Assembly (NCBI RefSeq): GCF_951230155.1
Contig: NZ_CATNVD010000011.1
Location: 95,380 to 159,379, forward strand
DNA: 64,000 nt
DNA from: Parablautia sp. Marseille-Q6255
GTDB taxonomy: Bacteria; Bacillota; Clostridia; Lachnospirales; Lachnospiraceae
Direction of reading: 5' to 3'
The translations under genes were made by a program, and so were the position numbers. Below are positions 1 through 8,425 of this stretch, piece after piece; within the stretch, counting starts at the first letter, position 1, and every line of letters begins with the position of its first letter. Below the pieces are notes generated by a model. It was not told the DNA's origin. It worked only from the letters and a program-made list of their open reading frames with translations, and searched no databases.

Positions 1-2
1 CT

Positions 3-248
3 ACTACGGAAAAGCCGTATATCGTGCTGGTGGATCTGTTTGGAGGCACACCTTGCAATGTATTTACGGTGCTGAGCCGCAAATACAATTATGATGTAGT
101 AGCCGGTGTGAATCTTCCCATGCTGATCGACCTGTATGTGAAGACGCTGAGTATGGAGGATGCAGACATCCATACCGACGAACTGGCGGAAGAATGTGTG
201 AAAGCGTTAAAAGAAAGCGGCGTACATACCAATAAACAACTAGACTAG
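3..248 (+). CDS. PTS system mannose-family EIIA component (C-terminal part, 5' truncated by window edge)
   Basis: The reading frame is open from the first bases of the window and ends at TAG 246-248, so only the last 81 or so residues are visible. The strand VLVDLFGGTPCN is the hallmark of mannose-family EIIA proteins (DLFGGSPxN). The phosphorylated histidine lies further upstream, outside the window. EIIA accepts phosphate from HPr and passes it to EIIB in the cytoplasm. The EIIB gene lies 1.1 kb downstream, after a regulator, which suggests that this is the end of a sugar or sugar-acid PTS operon. EIIC and EIID are not in the window and probably lie upstream. Confidence 0.85.
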   Translation, partial: TTEKPYIVLVDLFGGTPCNVFTVLSRKYNYDVVAGVNLPMLIDLYVKTLSMEDADIHTDELAEECVKALKESGVHTNKQLD

Positions 249-255
249 CAGGCCG

Positions 256-277
256 GGACCGGCCGGAAGGACGGTCC
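256..277 (+). other. small intergenic hairpin between EIIA and the regulator gene
   Basis: GGACCG at 256-261 pairs with CGGTCC at 272-277 around a 10-base loop. There is no U-tract, so it is not a typical terminator. It could set relative expression of the regulator by processing or partial attenuation; that is inference. Confidence 0.3.
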
Positions 278-299
278 GCTCACAGATAAGAGAACAATT

Positions 300-1379
300 A
301 TGAATATTGACAGTATTTTTAATGAGTTTATTAATGTGGTACGGGAAAATAAAAAGTATACGATCGGTCTTCTGGATAAAGGCGGAACAGTGACAAACTG
401 CAGCAACGAGAAGCTCCTTGGCACAAAGCTGGATTTTCGCAGCAGAGATGAAAACAATCTGTTTTATCCGGTAAAGGAGAAGAACTTTGATTTTGGATGG
501 CTCTGGCTCTACGGAAATGATGAAAATCTGGAGCTCATGGGCAATCTCATCAGCGACTCGCTGAACGTCCGGCTGGCCTATGAGATCAGCCAGAATATGC
601 TGAGACAGGATGTGACAGAGGATGACCGCCTGATCAAGCTTTTGCTGGATGAAACGATCTTTGATACGAATAAGATTTTAAATCTGGTAAGTGAGATGGA
701 GTTTGACCAGAACAAATCCCGGGTGGCCATCTATATTTACAGAGAAAAAGGATTTGACAGCAGGAAGATCGAACGCCTGAAGCTGATACCGGACAGTGAG
801 AAAATTCTGGCATCCCTTCTCAACAATCATGTGCTGCTGATCTACAAAGCGGTTCCCGATGGCATTGACAATCAGGGGCTGAAAAACTGCATTAAAAAAT
901 ACTTGGGGACACTTACAAATTTTGACATTGTCGGAGACAGCTACTGGGTTGGCTCGGTACAGAAGAAACTGAGAAATTACCGGGTCAGCTATGAGCATTG
1001 TCTGTGGCTGCGGGACTATGTGAAAAACAAAAAAGTGGAAGTCGTATTTTTTGTAGATTTTCTGTATGAATTTTTTATTTCGCGGATTGGTCTTAAAGAT
1101 GTGAGCGGAGTTTTTGCCTATTATAAAGACAGCAGTAAGGGTCTGGATATCGATGAATTGATACGGATTTCCGATTCACTGTTTGAAAACAATTTTAATA
1201 TTTCACAGACAGCGGATAATTTATACCTGCACAAAAATACTTTGATATACAAGCTGAAAAAATATGAGGAATCTTTTCATATTGATATACGAGGCGATTT
1301 TAAAGGAAGATTTCTGTTTGTTCTCATTGCGATGCTGATGAAGGAGCACAGGAAGAGACGGCAGGTAGGTGAAGAGTAA
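300..1379 (+). CDS. CdaR/PucR-family transcriptional regulator
   Basis: A 359-residue protein. The C-terminal segment (about residues 290-345) has the PucR-type helix-turn-helix: a run of predicted helix with NFNISQTADNLYLHKNTLIY, matching the HTH_30 signature (hN.s.TA..LhlH.NTlxYRl) of CdaR and PucR regulators. The N-terminal two thirds resembles the weakly conserved sensory and GGDEF-like middle region of that family. It sits between EIIA and EIIB genes, and its TAA stop overlaps the EIIB start (TAATG), so it is co-transcribed and translationally coupled with the PTS genes. The likely role is control of this operon in response to its substrate, possibly a sugar acid; the substrate is not shown by the sequence. 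Confidence 0.8.
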   Translation: MNIDSIFNEFINVVRENKKYTIGLLDKGGTVTNCSNEKLLGTKLDFRSRDENNLFYPVKEKNFDFGWLWLYGNDENLELMGNLISDSLNVRLAYEISQNMLRQDVTEDDRLIKLLLDETIFDTNKILNLVSEMEFDQNKSRVAIYIYREKGFDSRKIERLKLIPDSEKILASLLNNHVLLIYKAVPDGIDNQGLKNCIKKYLGTLTNFDIVGDSYWVGSVQKKLRNYRVSYEHCLWLRDYVKNKKVEVVFFVDFLYEFFISRIGLKDVSGVFAYYKDSSKGLDIDELIRISDSLFENNFNISQTADNLYLHKNTLIYKLKKYEESFHIDIRGDFKGRFLFVLIAMLMKEHRKRRQVGEE

Positions 1380-1858
1380 TGAATAAAAAGATAGTGTTGG
1401 CGCGTATTGACAAGAGGTTGCTCCACGCAACTGTTACACTGAACTGGGACAGGTTCATCAATGCAGACTACGTGGCAGTGGTCGGGTCAGGATACGATGA
1501 TAATCCTTTTGTATCCAGCGTTATGCAGCTTTGTCTGCCAAAATCCATGAAAGTAAAGATCCTCTCGGAGGAGGGGCTTATAGAGTTCATGAACCAGGCG
1601 GAGGAACTGGGGAAATCTGCGAAGGTGATGGTGATCTTCAAGAATCTGACGGTGGCCAGCCAGTGCGTGAGGCTGGGGCTTAAGGTGAAGGAGATCCAGA
1701 TGCCCTATCCATCGGTTGCCCCCAAAGTAAAGAAGCTTTCCAGTTATTTTACAGAAGCTGAGATTGAAGAAATTTCGTTTATTCAGCAAGCAGGCATTCG
1801 GTTTTATTTCCAGACGACTCCCTATGAGGCGAAAGACTATGGGAGCTTCTGCAATTAG
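1379..1858 (+). CDS. PTS system mannose-family EIIB component
   Basis: A 159-residue cytoplasmic phosphocarrier. The N-terminus carries LARIDKRLLHATV, the family motif RIDxRLxHGxV with the phosphorylated histidine at residue 16. The glycine that usually follows the histidine is alanine. Length is typical for a stand-alone EIIB. The start ATG overlaps the stop of the preceding regulator gene by one base. An aldolase of the DapA superfamily follows 15 bp downstream, suggesting the imported phosphorylated compound is cleaved by a Schiff-base aldolase. Confidence 0.85.
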   Translation: MNKKIVLARIDKRLLHATVTLNWDRFINADYVAVVGSGYDDNPFVSSVMQLCLPKSMKVKILSEEGLIEFMNQAEELGKSAKVMVIFKNLTVASQCVRLGLKVKEIQMPYPSVAPKVKKLSSYFTEAEIEEISFIQQAGIRFYFQTTPYEAKDYGSFCN

Positions 1859-1872
1859 TATGGAGGAATAAT

Positions 1873-2760
1873 ATGTTTGATAAGATTATCACACCGATCG
1901 TGACACCTTTTCACAGAGATGCACAGCAGTCGGTAAATTACGAAGCAACAGGAAAACTCATTGATCATCTGATTGATGGCGGCGTGAACGGTATTTTTAT
2001 CTTCGGAAGCAATGGAGAATTCCATGTGATCGAGGAACAGGAAAAGTACGATCTGACAAAGTATGTGGTAGAGCATATTGGAGGCAGGGTTCCGGTATAC
2101 GTGGGAACCGGAGCATGCGCGACCAGAGAGGCAGTGAGAATGTCTCAGAAAATGGAGTCTCTGGGAGCAGACGCTCTGTCTGTGATCGCTCCGTATTATA
2201 TGAAGCCATCCGAGGATGAACTGTATCTGCATTTCAAGGAGATCGCGGAGAGTGTAAAGATCCCGGTCATTTTGTATAATATTCCAAAGCTTATGGGCTA
2301 TAATCTTTCCCCGGCTGTTGTGGGAAGGCTGGCGGAGATCGACAACATCAAGGGTATCAAAGACAGCAGCGGAGATGTGGAAAATATGCAGGCATACCTG
2401 GATGCCACAAAAGGCAAAGAGATGGATCTGCTGGTAGGTTCTGATTCCAAGATTTCCATTGCATATGAGATGGGAGCAACGGGAGCCATTGCCGGTACCA
2501 GCAATGTTATCACAGAGGTGCTGGTGGAGCTGGACAAGGCGTTAAGAGCCGGAGAAAAAGAAAAGGCTGCAAAGCTTCAGGCAGATATTGATGTGTTAAG
2601 AGCAGCGCTGAAGCTTGGCACGGTGCCGTCCGTCCTGAAGAGAGCGGTAGAGCTTGCCGGCATTGCAGAAGTGGGACCGGCCAGAAAACCGGTTGTGGAG
2701 TGCAGTGCGGCTACCGACGAAAAGATCATTGAGATGCTGAAATACTATCACCTGGCATAG
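1873..2760 (+). CDS. DapA/NanA-superfamily aldolase, probably acting on a sugar acid
   Basis: A 295-residue class I aldolase-fold protein. The Schiff-base lysine is K163 in NIKGIKDSSGD, and the catalytic tyrosine is Y135 in ILYNIP. The substrate loop reads GSNGEF at residues 45-50, unlike GTTGES of authentic dihydrodipicolinate synthase encoded at 7481 in this same window. That difference and the PTS context argue for cleavage of a 2-keto-3-deoxy sugar acid or N-acylneuraminate-like compound rather than lysine synthesis. RBS GGAGG lies 5 bases before the ATG. Substrate cannot be named from sequence. Confidence 0.75.
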   Translation: MFDKIITPIVTPFHRDAQQSVNYEATGKLIDHLIDGGVNGIFIFGSNGEFHVIEEQEKYDLTKYVVEHIGGRVPVYVGTGACATREAVRMSQKMESLGADALSVIAPYYMKPSEDELYLHFKEIAESVKIPVILYNIPKLMGYNLSPAVVGRLAEIDNIKGIKDSSGDVENMQAYLDATKGKEMDLLVGSDSKISIAYEMGATGAIAGTSNVITEVLVELDKALRAGEKEKAAKLQADIDVLRAALKLGTVPSVLKRAVELAGIAEVGPARKPVVECSAATDEKIIEMLKYYHLA

Positions 2761-2769
2761 AGGCGGTAT

Positions 2770-3687
2770 ATGAAAGAAAAGATAGAAGAAGTAGGAATCC
2801 ATTTTTCCAGAAGAAGAAGCAATCGGGATAAATACCGTTTTATGAACAGACTTGTCAGCCAGCTAAAGGGAGGAAAGCTTCGCCTGCAGATGCTGCAGGA
2901 GAAAAAATCCCGGGGAGGTATGAGTAATCATCTGGTTGCAGGAGAACCGAAAAAGAGCAGATGGATCGTTATGGCGTCCTACGATACCGGGTCGAAGATA
3001 CTGAATCCGTGTTACGAGTTCACTCCGCTGGATTCAAAGCACAATTTCAGAGAAGAAATGAAGAATGTGGCAGGGTATTCTGTACTGACCCTGTTTGTGG
3101 CTGTTCTCGCGGTAGTCTGGACCAGAAACTTTCCGCAGTATTCCATGCTGTGGAAGGTGCTGACGGTATTGGCTGATCTTGTGGTCCTCGGCCTTGTATG
3201 GCGCTGGATGAAGAAGCCGGACAACAAGATGAATATGAACCGCAACAGCGGTGCAGTGGCCGTGCTGTATGACTGCGTGGAAAAAGCCCGGACCGGCTGC
3301 TTTGTCTTTGTAGACCGGGCAGTCATGAGCAATGAAGGCTTCTATGAATTAGTGCCGAAATTTGGCAGGCAGCCAGTGCTGATACTGGAGAGCATTGCCA
3401 GCGGAGAAGAGCTGTTTCTGGCTTTCCGAAAGGGTCAGGAGAAAAAGGCAGATGAGATCGTAAGATCGCTGGAATGTGAGGTGCATCTGCTTGCTCTTGA
3501 TGAAGAAGCATATAAAAATACGCCGCTGGAAGGATTCGAGAACGGATTTATGCTGGCCAGAGGAAGTCTGAAGAAGGGGACCGTGCGCGTGAAAAACGTG
3601 AGAAATGGCAAGGACTTCGAGATGGATCTGGAACAGATGCAGAAAATAGAAGAAGGGATCCTGCGCCTGACGGCAAACAAATTTTAA
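2770..3687 (+). CDS. membrane protein with a degenerate M28-peptidase-like fold
   Basis: A 305-residue protein of no named family known to me. Residues about 65-75 (IVMASYDTGSK), the stretch NRNSGAVAVLYD and FVFVDRAVMSNEG follow the order of conserved blocks in M28 metallopeptidases (HYDT, DNASGVAALLE, FVFFDGEE), but the metal-binding His, Asp and Glu-Glu residues are absent. Two adjacent hydrophobic segments (about 100-120 and 127-145) interrupt the domain and probably form a membrane hairpin. It starts 9 bp after the aldolase stop, so it may be the last gene of the PTS operon. A strong terminator follows. The function is unknown; a non-catalytic scaffold is a guess. Confidence 0.6.
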   Translation: MKEKIEEVGIHFSRRRSNRDKYRFMNRLVSQLKGGKLRLQMLQEKKSRGGMSNHLVAGEPKKSRWIVMASYDTGSKILNPCYEFTPLDSKHNFREEMKNVAGYSVLTLFVAVLAVVWTRNFPQYSMLWKVLTVLADLVVLGLVWRWMKKPDNKMNMNRNSGAVAVLYDCVEKARTGCFVFVDRAVMSNEGFYELVPKFGRQPVLILESIASGEELFLAFRKGQEKKADEIVRSLECEVHLLALDEEAYKNTPLEGFENGFMLARGSLKKGTVRVKNVRNGKDFEMDLEQMQKIEEGILRLTANKF

Positions 3688-3693
3688 AATACG

Positions 3694-3748
3694 AATCTCC
3701 TGTAGAACTCAGTGTTTTTATACCTGATGTTCTACAGGAGATTTTTAT
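3694..3748 (+). terminator. rho-independent terminator of the PTS/aldolase operon
   Basis: A perfect 15-bp inverted repeat, 3694-3708 against 3729-3743, with a 20-base loop, is followed by a short T-run at 3742-3746. It lies 7 bases after the stop of the preceding gene. Confidence 0.85.
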
Positions 3749-3756
3749 GTTTCTAT

Positions 3757-3779
3757 GGCGGGAGTGGATCACTCCCGCC
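3757..3779 (-). terminator. hairpin downstream of typA, probable terminator
   Basis: A 10-bp stem, GGCGGGAGTG against CACTCCCGCC, with a 3-base loop, lies just past the typA stop on the minus strand. The T-tract that should follow is poor, so the neighbouring hairpin at 3694-3743 may complete termination from both sides. Confidence 0.55.
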
Positions 3780-3794
3780 TGCTCGATCATGCTT

Positions 3795-5627
3795 TTACTG
3801 ATTTTTATTTTTGAAACCGGCTCTTTTTCTTAATGTCGGATCAAGGATCTTTTTCCTGATACGCAGACTCTTCGGTGTGACCTCAAGAAGCTCATCCGTA
3901 TCGATGAACTCGAGCGCCTGTTCCAGACTCAGGATTTTAGGCGGCGTAAGCTTCAGTGCTTCATCTGAGCCGGAGGCACGTGTGTTGGTCAGATGCTTTG
4001 TCTTGCAGACATTCAGCTCAATATCTTCCGGTTTTGCACTCTGTCCGATCACCATACCGGAATATACTTTCTCACCGGGCCCGATGAAGAGGGTGCCGCG
4101 ATCCTGTGCATTAAACAGGCCGTAGGCAACAGATTCGCCTGATTCGAAAGCGATCAGAGAACCCTGACTGCGGTACTGGAGATCGCCCTTGTACGGACCG
4201 TATCCGTCAAATACGGTGTTCATGATCCCATTGCCCTTCGTGTCTGTCATAAATTCGCCGCGATAACCGATCAGACCGCGGGACGGGATGCTGAACTCCA
4301 GACGGGTGTAGCCGCCCTGACCGATACTCATTCCCTGCAGCTCTCCCTTTCGCAGACTGAGCTTCTGGATCACGTTTCCGGAAAATTCTTCCGGTACGTC
4401 AATATACGCAAGCTCCATCGGCTCCAGACGTTTGTTGCGTTCATCTGTCTTGTAAATGACCTCCGCTTTGCTGACGGCAAATTCATAGCCCTCGCGGCGC
4501 ATCGTCTCGATCAGGATAGACAGGTGCAGCTCTCCGCGGCCGGATACCTTAAAGGTATCGGTATCCTCGGTATCCTCGACGCGCAGGCTGACGTCCGTGT
4601 TCAGCTCGCGGAAGAGACGGTCGCGCAGATGGCGGGAGGTTACGTATTTTCCTTCCAGACCGGCGAGCGGGCTGTTGTTTACGACAAAGTTCATAGAGAT
4701 CGTCGGTTCGGAAATCTTCTGGAACGGGATAGCCTCCGGTGCGTCCGTGGCACAGATCGTATCTCCGATACGCAGATCGGCAATACCGGAGATCGCCACG
4801 ATCGATCCGATCGTAGCAGAGCTTACCTCTACCTTGTTCAGACCGTCAAATTCGTACAGTTTACTGATCTTTACACGCTGTTTCTTATCCGGATCGTGGT
4901 GGTTGACCAGTACGGCTTCCTGATTGACTGAAATTGTACCGCGGTCAACCTTTCCGACACCGATACGGCCCACGTACTCGTTATAGTCGATCGTGCTGAT
5001 CAGCATCTGGGTCGGACCATTTTCATCGCCCTGCGGAGCGGGAATGTAGTTCAGGATCGTCTCAAACAGGGGCACCATATTGACCGGTTTGTCATTTGGA
5101 TCCAGTACTGCATAGCCGGATTTTGCGGAAGCGTAGACAAACGGACAGTCGAGCTGTTCATCTGATGCCTCCAGATCAATAAAGAGCTCCAGCACCTCGT
5201 CGATCACTTCATTTGGACGGGCTTCCGGACGGTCGATCTTGTTGATGCAGACGATGACCGGGAGGTTGAGCTCCAGAGCCTTTCTCAAAACGAATTTTGT
5301 CTGCGGCATAGCGCCCTCGAAGGCGTCTACGACAAGGATCACGCCATTGACCATTTTAAGGACACGCTCTACCTCTCCGCCAAAATCTGCATGACCCGGC
5401 GTGTCGATGATATTGATCTTTGTGTTTTTATAAAATACAGCTGTATTTTTGGAAAGAATAGTGATACCGCGCTCGCGCTCAAGGTCATTAGAATCCATGA
5501 CTCTCTCTGCGACGGCCTGATTTTCGCGGAATACGCCGCTTTGTTTGAGCAGCTCGTCTACCAGTGTCGTCTTGCCATGATCGACATGAGCGATGATGGC
5601 GATGTTTCTTACATCTTCTCTTATCAT
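3795..5627 (-). CDS. typA: translational GTPase TypA/BipA
   Basis: A 610-residue protein, the usual length. GTPase motifs are present in order: G1 AHVDHGKTTL near residue 13, DTPGHADFGGEV (G3) and NKID (G4). They are followed by EF-G-like domains II, III and V and the BipA C-terminal domain. The protein binds ribosomes, supports 50S assembly and is linked to stress and low-temperature growth. It is monocistronic, transcribed away from the SSB-like gene. The start is the ATG after a run of GAGAGAG purines. Confidence 0.95.
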   Translation of the reverse strand: MIREDVRNIAIIAHVDHGKTTLVDELLKQSGVFRENQAVAERVMDSNDLERERGITILSKNTAVFYKNTKINIIDTPGHADFGGEVERVLKMVNGVILVVDAFEGAMPQTKFVLRKALELNLPVIVCINKIDRPEARPNEVIDEVLELFIDLEASDEQLDCPFVYASAKSGYAVLDPNDKPVNMVPLFETILNYIPAPQGDENGPTQMLISTIDYNEYVGRIGVGKVDRGTISVNQEAVLVNHHDPDKKQRVKISKLYEFDGLNKVEVSSATIGSIVAISGIADLRIGDTICATDAPEAIPFQKISEPTISMNFVVNNSPLAGLEGKYVTSRHLRDRLFRELNTDVSLRVEDTEDTDTFKVSGRGELHLSILIETMRREGYEFAVSKAEVIYKTDERNKRLEPMELAYIDVPEEFSGNVIQKLSLRKGELQGMSIGQGGYTRLEFSIPSRGLIGYRGEFMTDTKGNGIMNTVFDGYGPYKGDLQYRSQGSLIAFESGESVAYGLFNAQDRGTLFIGPGEKVYSGMVIGQSAKPEDIELNVCKTKHLTNTRASGSDEALKLTPPKILSLEQALEFIDTDELLEVTPKSLRIRKKILDPTLRKRAGFKNKNQ

Positions 5628-5925
5628 AAAACTCTCTCTCTTCTTATTATATTATTTATCGTCTATTATTTACCATTTGTACCCGATTTAGTTTATCACA
5701 ATTTTCAGGGATTACAAGTGTGCAGCCGCAATTTTTACGTGCCGCATAAAAAAATTTAAAAATATGGAAAATTGTTGTTCTAAAACACGAAGGGCGCGAA
5801 TATGAATAATATTAGCGTAACGGTGATGGAGACCGGACAAAAGGCGGTCTGCTATCTGAAGTGTTGCCATATAAATATAATAAATACAAGAAGAGATGCT
5901 TCGTATGAAGGGAGAACAGAGCTTT
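5628..5925. promoter_or_regulatory. divergent intergenic region between typA and the SSB-like gene
   Basis: About 300 bases, AT-rich next to typA, with TATAAT-like hexamers on the minus strand near 5645-5655 and on the plus strand near 5875. No RNA gene is apparent. A short ATG-started frame from 5802 lacks a ribosome binding site and was not called. Confidence 0.4.
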
Positions 5926-6552
5926 ATGACAGATAAGATTATTGAAAACAATCAGGTATCTATTATGGGAAAGATCGTATCAGGATTTACATTCAGCCAT
6001 GAGGTATTCGGGGAAGGATTTTATATGGTGGATGTTTCTGTACAGAGACTGAGCGATTCTTCCGATATCATTCCGGTGATGATCTCGGAACGTCTGATTG
6101 ATGTTACACAGGATTATGAGGGGGAGTACATACAGATTTTCGGGCAGTTCCGGTCTTACAACAGACATGAAGAAAAGCGCAACAGGCTCGTGCTTTCTGT
6201 GTTTGCCAGAGAGGTGAGCTTTGTGGAGGATGAGTGTGACAAGGTGAAAAGCAATCAGATCTTTCTGGATGGGTATATCTGCAAAACACCAGTGTACCGC
6301 AGGACTCCTCTTGGCAGAGAGATCGCTGATATGCTCCTTGCAGTGAACAGACCGTATGGAAAATCTGACTACATTCCGTGTATCTGCTGGGGAAGAAACG
6401 CCAGATTCACATCAGGCTTTGAGGTGGGCGGACATGTACAGGTATGGGGAAGGATCCAGAGCCGGGAGTACGTGAAAAAGCTGGAAGACGAATCTACGGA
6501 AAAACGCGTGGCATACGAAGTCTCGGTCAGCAAGCTGGAGTATTTGGAATAG
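5926..6552 (+). CDS. single-stranded-DNA-binding-protein-like, two OB folds
   Basis: A protein of about 208 residues from the chosen ATG. An in-frame ATG 30 bases earlier is possible, but only the later start has a purine-rich GGGAGA upstream. Two OB-like halves can be traced. The N-terminal half contains VSIMGKIVSGFTFSHEVFGEG and IPVMISERL. The C-terminal half has IFLDGYICKTPVYRRTPLGREIADM, IPCICWGRNA and VWGRIQSREY, which match SSB core strands. It is probably a DNA-binding accessory protein in the SSB family rather than the main SSB. No partner genes are adjacent. Confidence 0.65.
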   Translation: MTDKIIENNQVSIMGKIVSGFTFSHEVFGEGFYMVDVSVQRLSDSSDIIPVMISERLIDVTQDYEGEYIQIFGQFRSYNRHEEKRNRLVLSVFAREVSFVEDECDKVKSNQIFLDGYICKTPVYRRTPLGREIADMLLAVNRPYGKSDYIPCICWGRNARFTSGFEVGGHVQVWGRIQSREYVKKLEDESTEKRVAYEVSVSKLEYLE

Positions 6553-6626
6553 TGTTTGCATTTTGACGTAAGATGTAGTAAAATGGCATAAAATACAGGC
6601 TTTGCTGCACAAGGATGAGGTGGAAA

Positions 6627-7133
6627 ATGGGCAGACGATATATACACATCTTCTGTGGCACCGGAGTGGGGAAGACCTCCGCGGCGCTTGGAAAAGGTGT
6701 GAGGGAGGCAAGCCGGGGAAAAAGTGTTGTGCTGATCCAGTTTTTAAAGGAAAAGCAGCCGGGTGAGTGTCTCGATTTTTTTAAACGGCTCGAGCCGGAG
6801 ATCAAAATGTTCCGCTTTGAAAAATTCCCGGAAAACTATGAGAAGCTGACAGAACGCGAGAAGGCGGATGAAGTTCAGAACATCAAAAACGGATTGAATT
6901 TTGCAAAGAAGGTACTTGTGACGGAGGAGTGCGATGTGCTGATCCTCGATGAGATCCTCGGGCTTACGGACAAGGGGATCGTTTCTATGGAGGAGCTGAT
7001 CAGTCTGATCGATTCTGCAGGGGATGAGACGGAGCTGTATCTGACTGGCACGAACCGGTGTGAGGAGCTGTGGCCGTATGTGGATGAGGTTACAGAGCTT
7101 GGGACGGCGTACCGCAGTGAGGGAAACCTCTGA
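6627..7133 (+). CDS. CobA/CobO/ButR-family corrinoid adenosyltransferase-like ATPase
   Basis: A protein of 168 residues from ATG 6627, which is preceded by GAGGTGG at good spacing; the ATG 12 bases upstream lacks this. A P-loop GTGVGKTSAA lies near residues 11-20, and CDVLILDEILGL is the Walker B-like block of the CobA family, which transfers adenosyl from ATP to cobalamin precursors. No cobalamin genes are near, so it may serve salvage. Family members are often found isolated like this in Lachnospiraceae. The gene ends 8 bases before the -35 of the lysine promoter. Confidence 0.75.
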   Translation: MGRRYIHIFCGTGVGKTSAALGKGVREASRGKSVVLIQFLKEKQPGECLDFFKRLEPEIKMFRFEKFPENYEKLTEREKADEVQNIKNGLNFAKKVLVTEECDVLILDEILGLTDKGIVSMEELISLIDSAGDETELYLTGTNRCEELWPYVDEVTELGTAYRSEGNL

Positions 7134-7141
7134 TAAATACA

Positions 7142-7170
7142 TTGACAAGATAAAGTGCAAATGATATAAA
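7142..7170 (+). promoter_or_regulatory. sigma-A promoter of the lysine biosynthesis operon
   Basis: TTGACA at 7142-7147 and TATAAA at 7165-7170 are separated by 17 bases. Transcription would begin near 7177, about 30 bases before the riboswitch aptamer. Confidence 0.8.
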
Positions 7171-7208
7171 AGAAACGAAGGTACTGAACAGTTACAAATC
7201 AGAATAGG

Positions 7209-7378
7209 ATAGAGGTCGCGTGATTCAACAGTATACAGCAGGATGTGTTCGGTCACAGGAGAATGCTGCAAAAAGGGGAGAGCGCCGAAAGGAAGCAGAG
7301 CCGAAACCTGCTTTTCTTGGGCATATGGTGAATAACCATATGACTGTCATCGTACTGCGGTGGGGAGCTATCTGAAGA
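7209..7378 (+). ncRNA. lysine riboswitch (L-box) aptamer
   Basis: The conserved L-box blocks are readable in order: AGAGGTCGCG at 7211, a GGGGAGAGCGCCGAAAGG block at about 7275-7292, CTTGGGCATATGG with its partner CCATATGACTGTCA, and the closing GTGGGGAGCTATCTGAAG near 7360. These are the core residues of lysine-binding riboswitches. Binding of lysine is expected to favour the terminator immediately downstream and switch off dapA, dapB and the aspartate kinase gene. Confidence 0.92.
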
Positions 7379-7398
7379 GATGTATTTACAGATTCTTT

Positions 7399-7428
7399 GG
7401 GGGCTGCTTTAGACAGTCCCCCTTTTTA
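7399..7428 (+). terminator. lysine riboswitch expression-platform terminator
   Basis: GGGGG at 7399-7403 followed by CTG pairs with CAGTCCCCC ending at 7422, followed directly by TTTTTATT. It sits between the aptamer and the dapA ribosome binding site, the standard place for lysine-dependent attenuation. Confidence 0.85.
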
Positions 7429-7480
7429 TTGCAGGAGTGCGGCCTGAACTCTGATACATGTTATTATAAGGAGGAAGAAT

Positions 7481-8365
7481 ATGGCTATTTTTAAAGGTGC
7501 GGGTGTAGCGATCGTTACACCGATGTATGACAATGGCGAAGTAAATTATGATAAGCTCGGAGAACTGTTAGAGGAGCAGATCGCAGGAGGGACAGACGCG
7601 ATCATCATCTGCGGCACGACGGGCGAGTCTTCGACGCTGACACATGAGGAGCATCTTGATGTGATCCGCTACGCGATCGACCGGGTGGCAAAGCGGATCC
7701 CGGTGATCGCAGGTACAGGCTCCAATTGCACGCAGACAGCTATCTATCTCTCCCAGGAGGCAGAAAAGGCGGGAGCAGATGCGCTGCTGCTTGTGACGCC
7801 ATACTATAATAAAGCGACCCAGAAGGGACTGAAGCTTCATTATACCAGGATCGCACAGGCAGTGTCCCTGCCGATCATTCTGTATAATGTGCCGAGCCGG
7901 ACAGGATGTAATCTGCTTCCGGAGACGATCGCTGATCTGGTGACAGATGTAGAGAATATTGTCGGCGTGAAGGAAGCTACAGGAAATATTTCTCAGGTGG
8001 CAAAGCTGATGAGTCTTGTCGGAGATAAGGTGGAGCTGTATTCCGGAAATGACGATCAGATCGTGCCGATCATGTCGCTGGGCGGCTGCGGAGTGATCTC
8101 TGTTTTATCCAATGTAGCTCCGCGCCAGACACATGACATTGTCGCAGCTTACCTTGCCGGGGATGTGGAGAAAAGCTGCAGACTTCAGCTTCAGGCGATC
8201 GACCTGATCGGAGCGCTGTTTTGTGAGGTGAATCCGATCCCGGTCAAAACTGCGCTGAATCTGATGGGCAAGGGAGCAGGACCGCTGCGCGGACCGCTGT
8301 GTGAGATGGAAGAGGCAAATGCAGAGCGTTTGAAGAAAGCGATGAAGGCATACGGTATCCTGTAG
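7481..8365 (+). CDS. dapA: 4-hydroxy-tetrahydrodipicolinate synthase
   Basis: A 294-residue protein, full family length. GTTGES (residues 45-50), Y135 in ILYNVP, R140 and the Schiff-base lysine K164 in VGVKEATGN are all present. It condenses pyruvate with aspartate semialdehyde, the first committed step to diaminopimelate and lysine. The RBS is AAGGAGGAA before ATG. It is the first gene of the riboswitch-controlled operon with dapB and an aspartate kinase. Compare the DapA-like protein at 1873, which has a different substrate loop. Confidence 0.95.
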   Translation: MAIFKGAGVAIVTPMYDNGEVNYDKLGELLEEQIAGGTDAIIICGTTGESSTLTHEEHLDVIRYAIDRVAKRIPVIAGTGSNCTQTAIYLSQEAEKAGADALLLVTPYYNKATQKGLKLHYTRIAQAVSLPIILYNVPSRTGCNLLPETIADLVTDVENIVGVKEATGNISQVAKLMSLVGDKVELYSGNDDQIVPIMSLGGCGVISVLSNVAPRQTHDIVAAYLAGDVEKSCRLQLQAIDLIGALFCEVNPIPVKTALNLMGKGAGPLRGPLCEMEEANAERLKKAMKAYGIL

Positions 8366-8425
8366 GATACACAGACTGGAAAAGATAAAACGGCAAGGAC
8401 ATGACATACAGAAAGAGGTAGACAT

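Noticed and set aside
5802..5935. short plus-strand frame upstream of the SSB-like gene
   Set aside because: No ribosome binding site; it overlaps the promoter region and the next gene's start in another frame.
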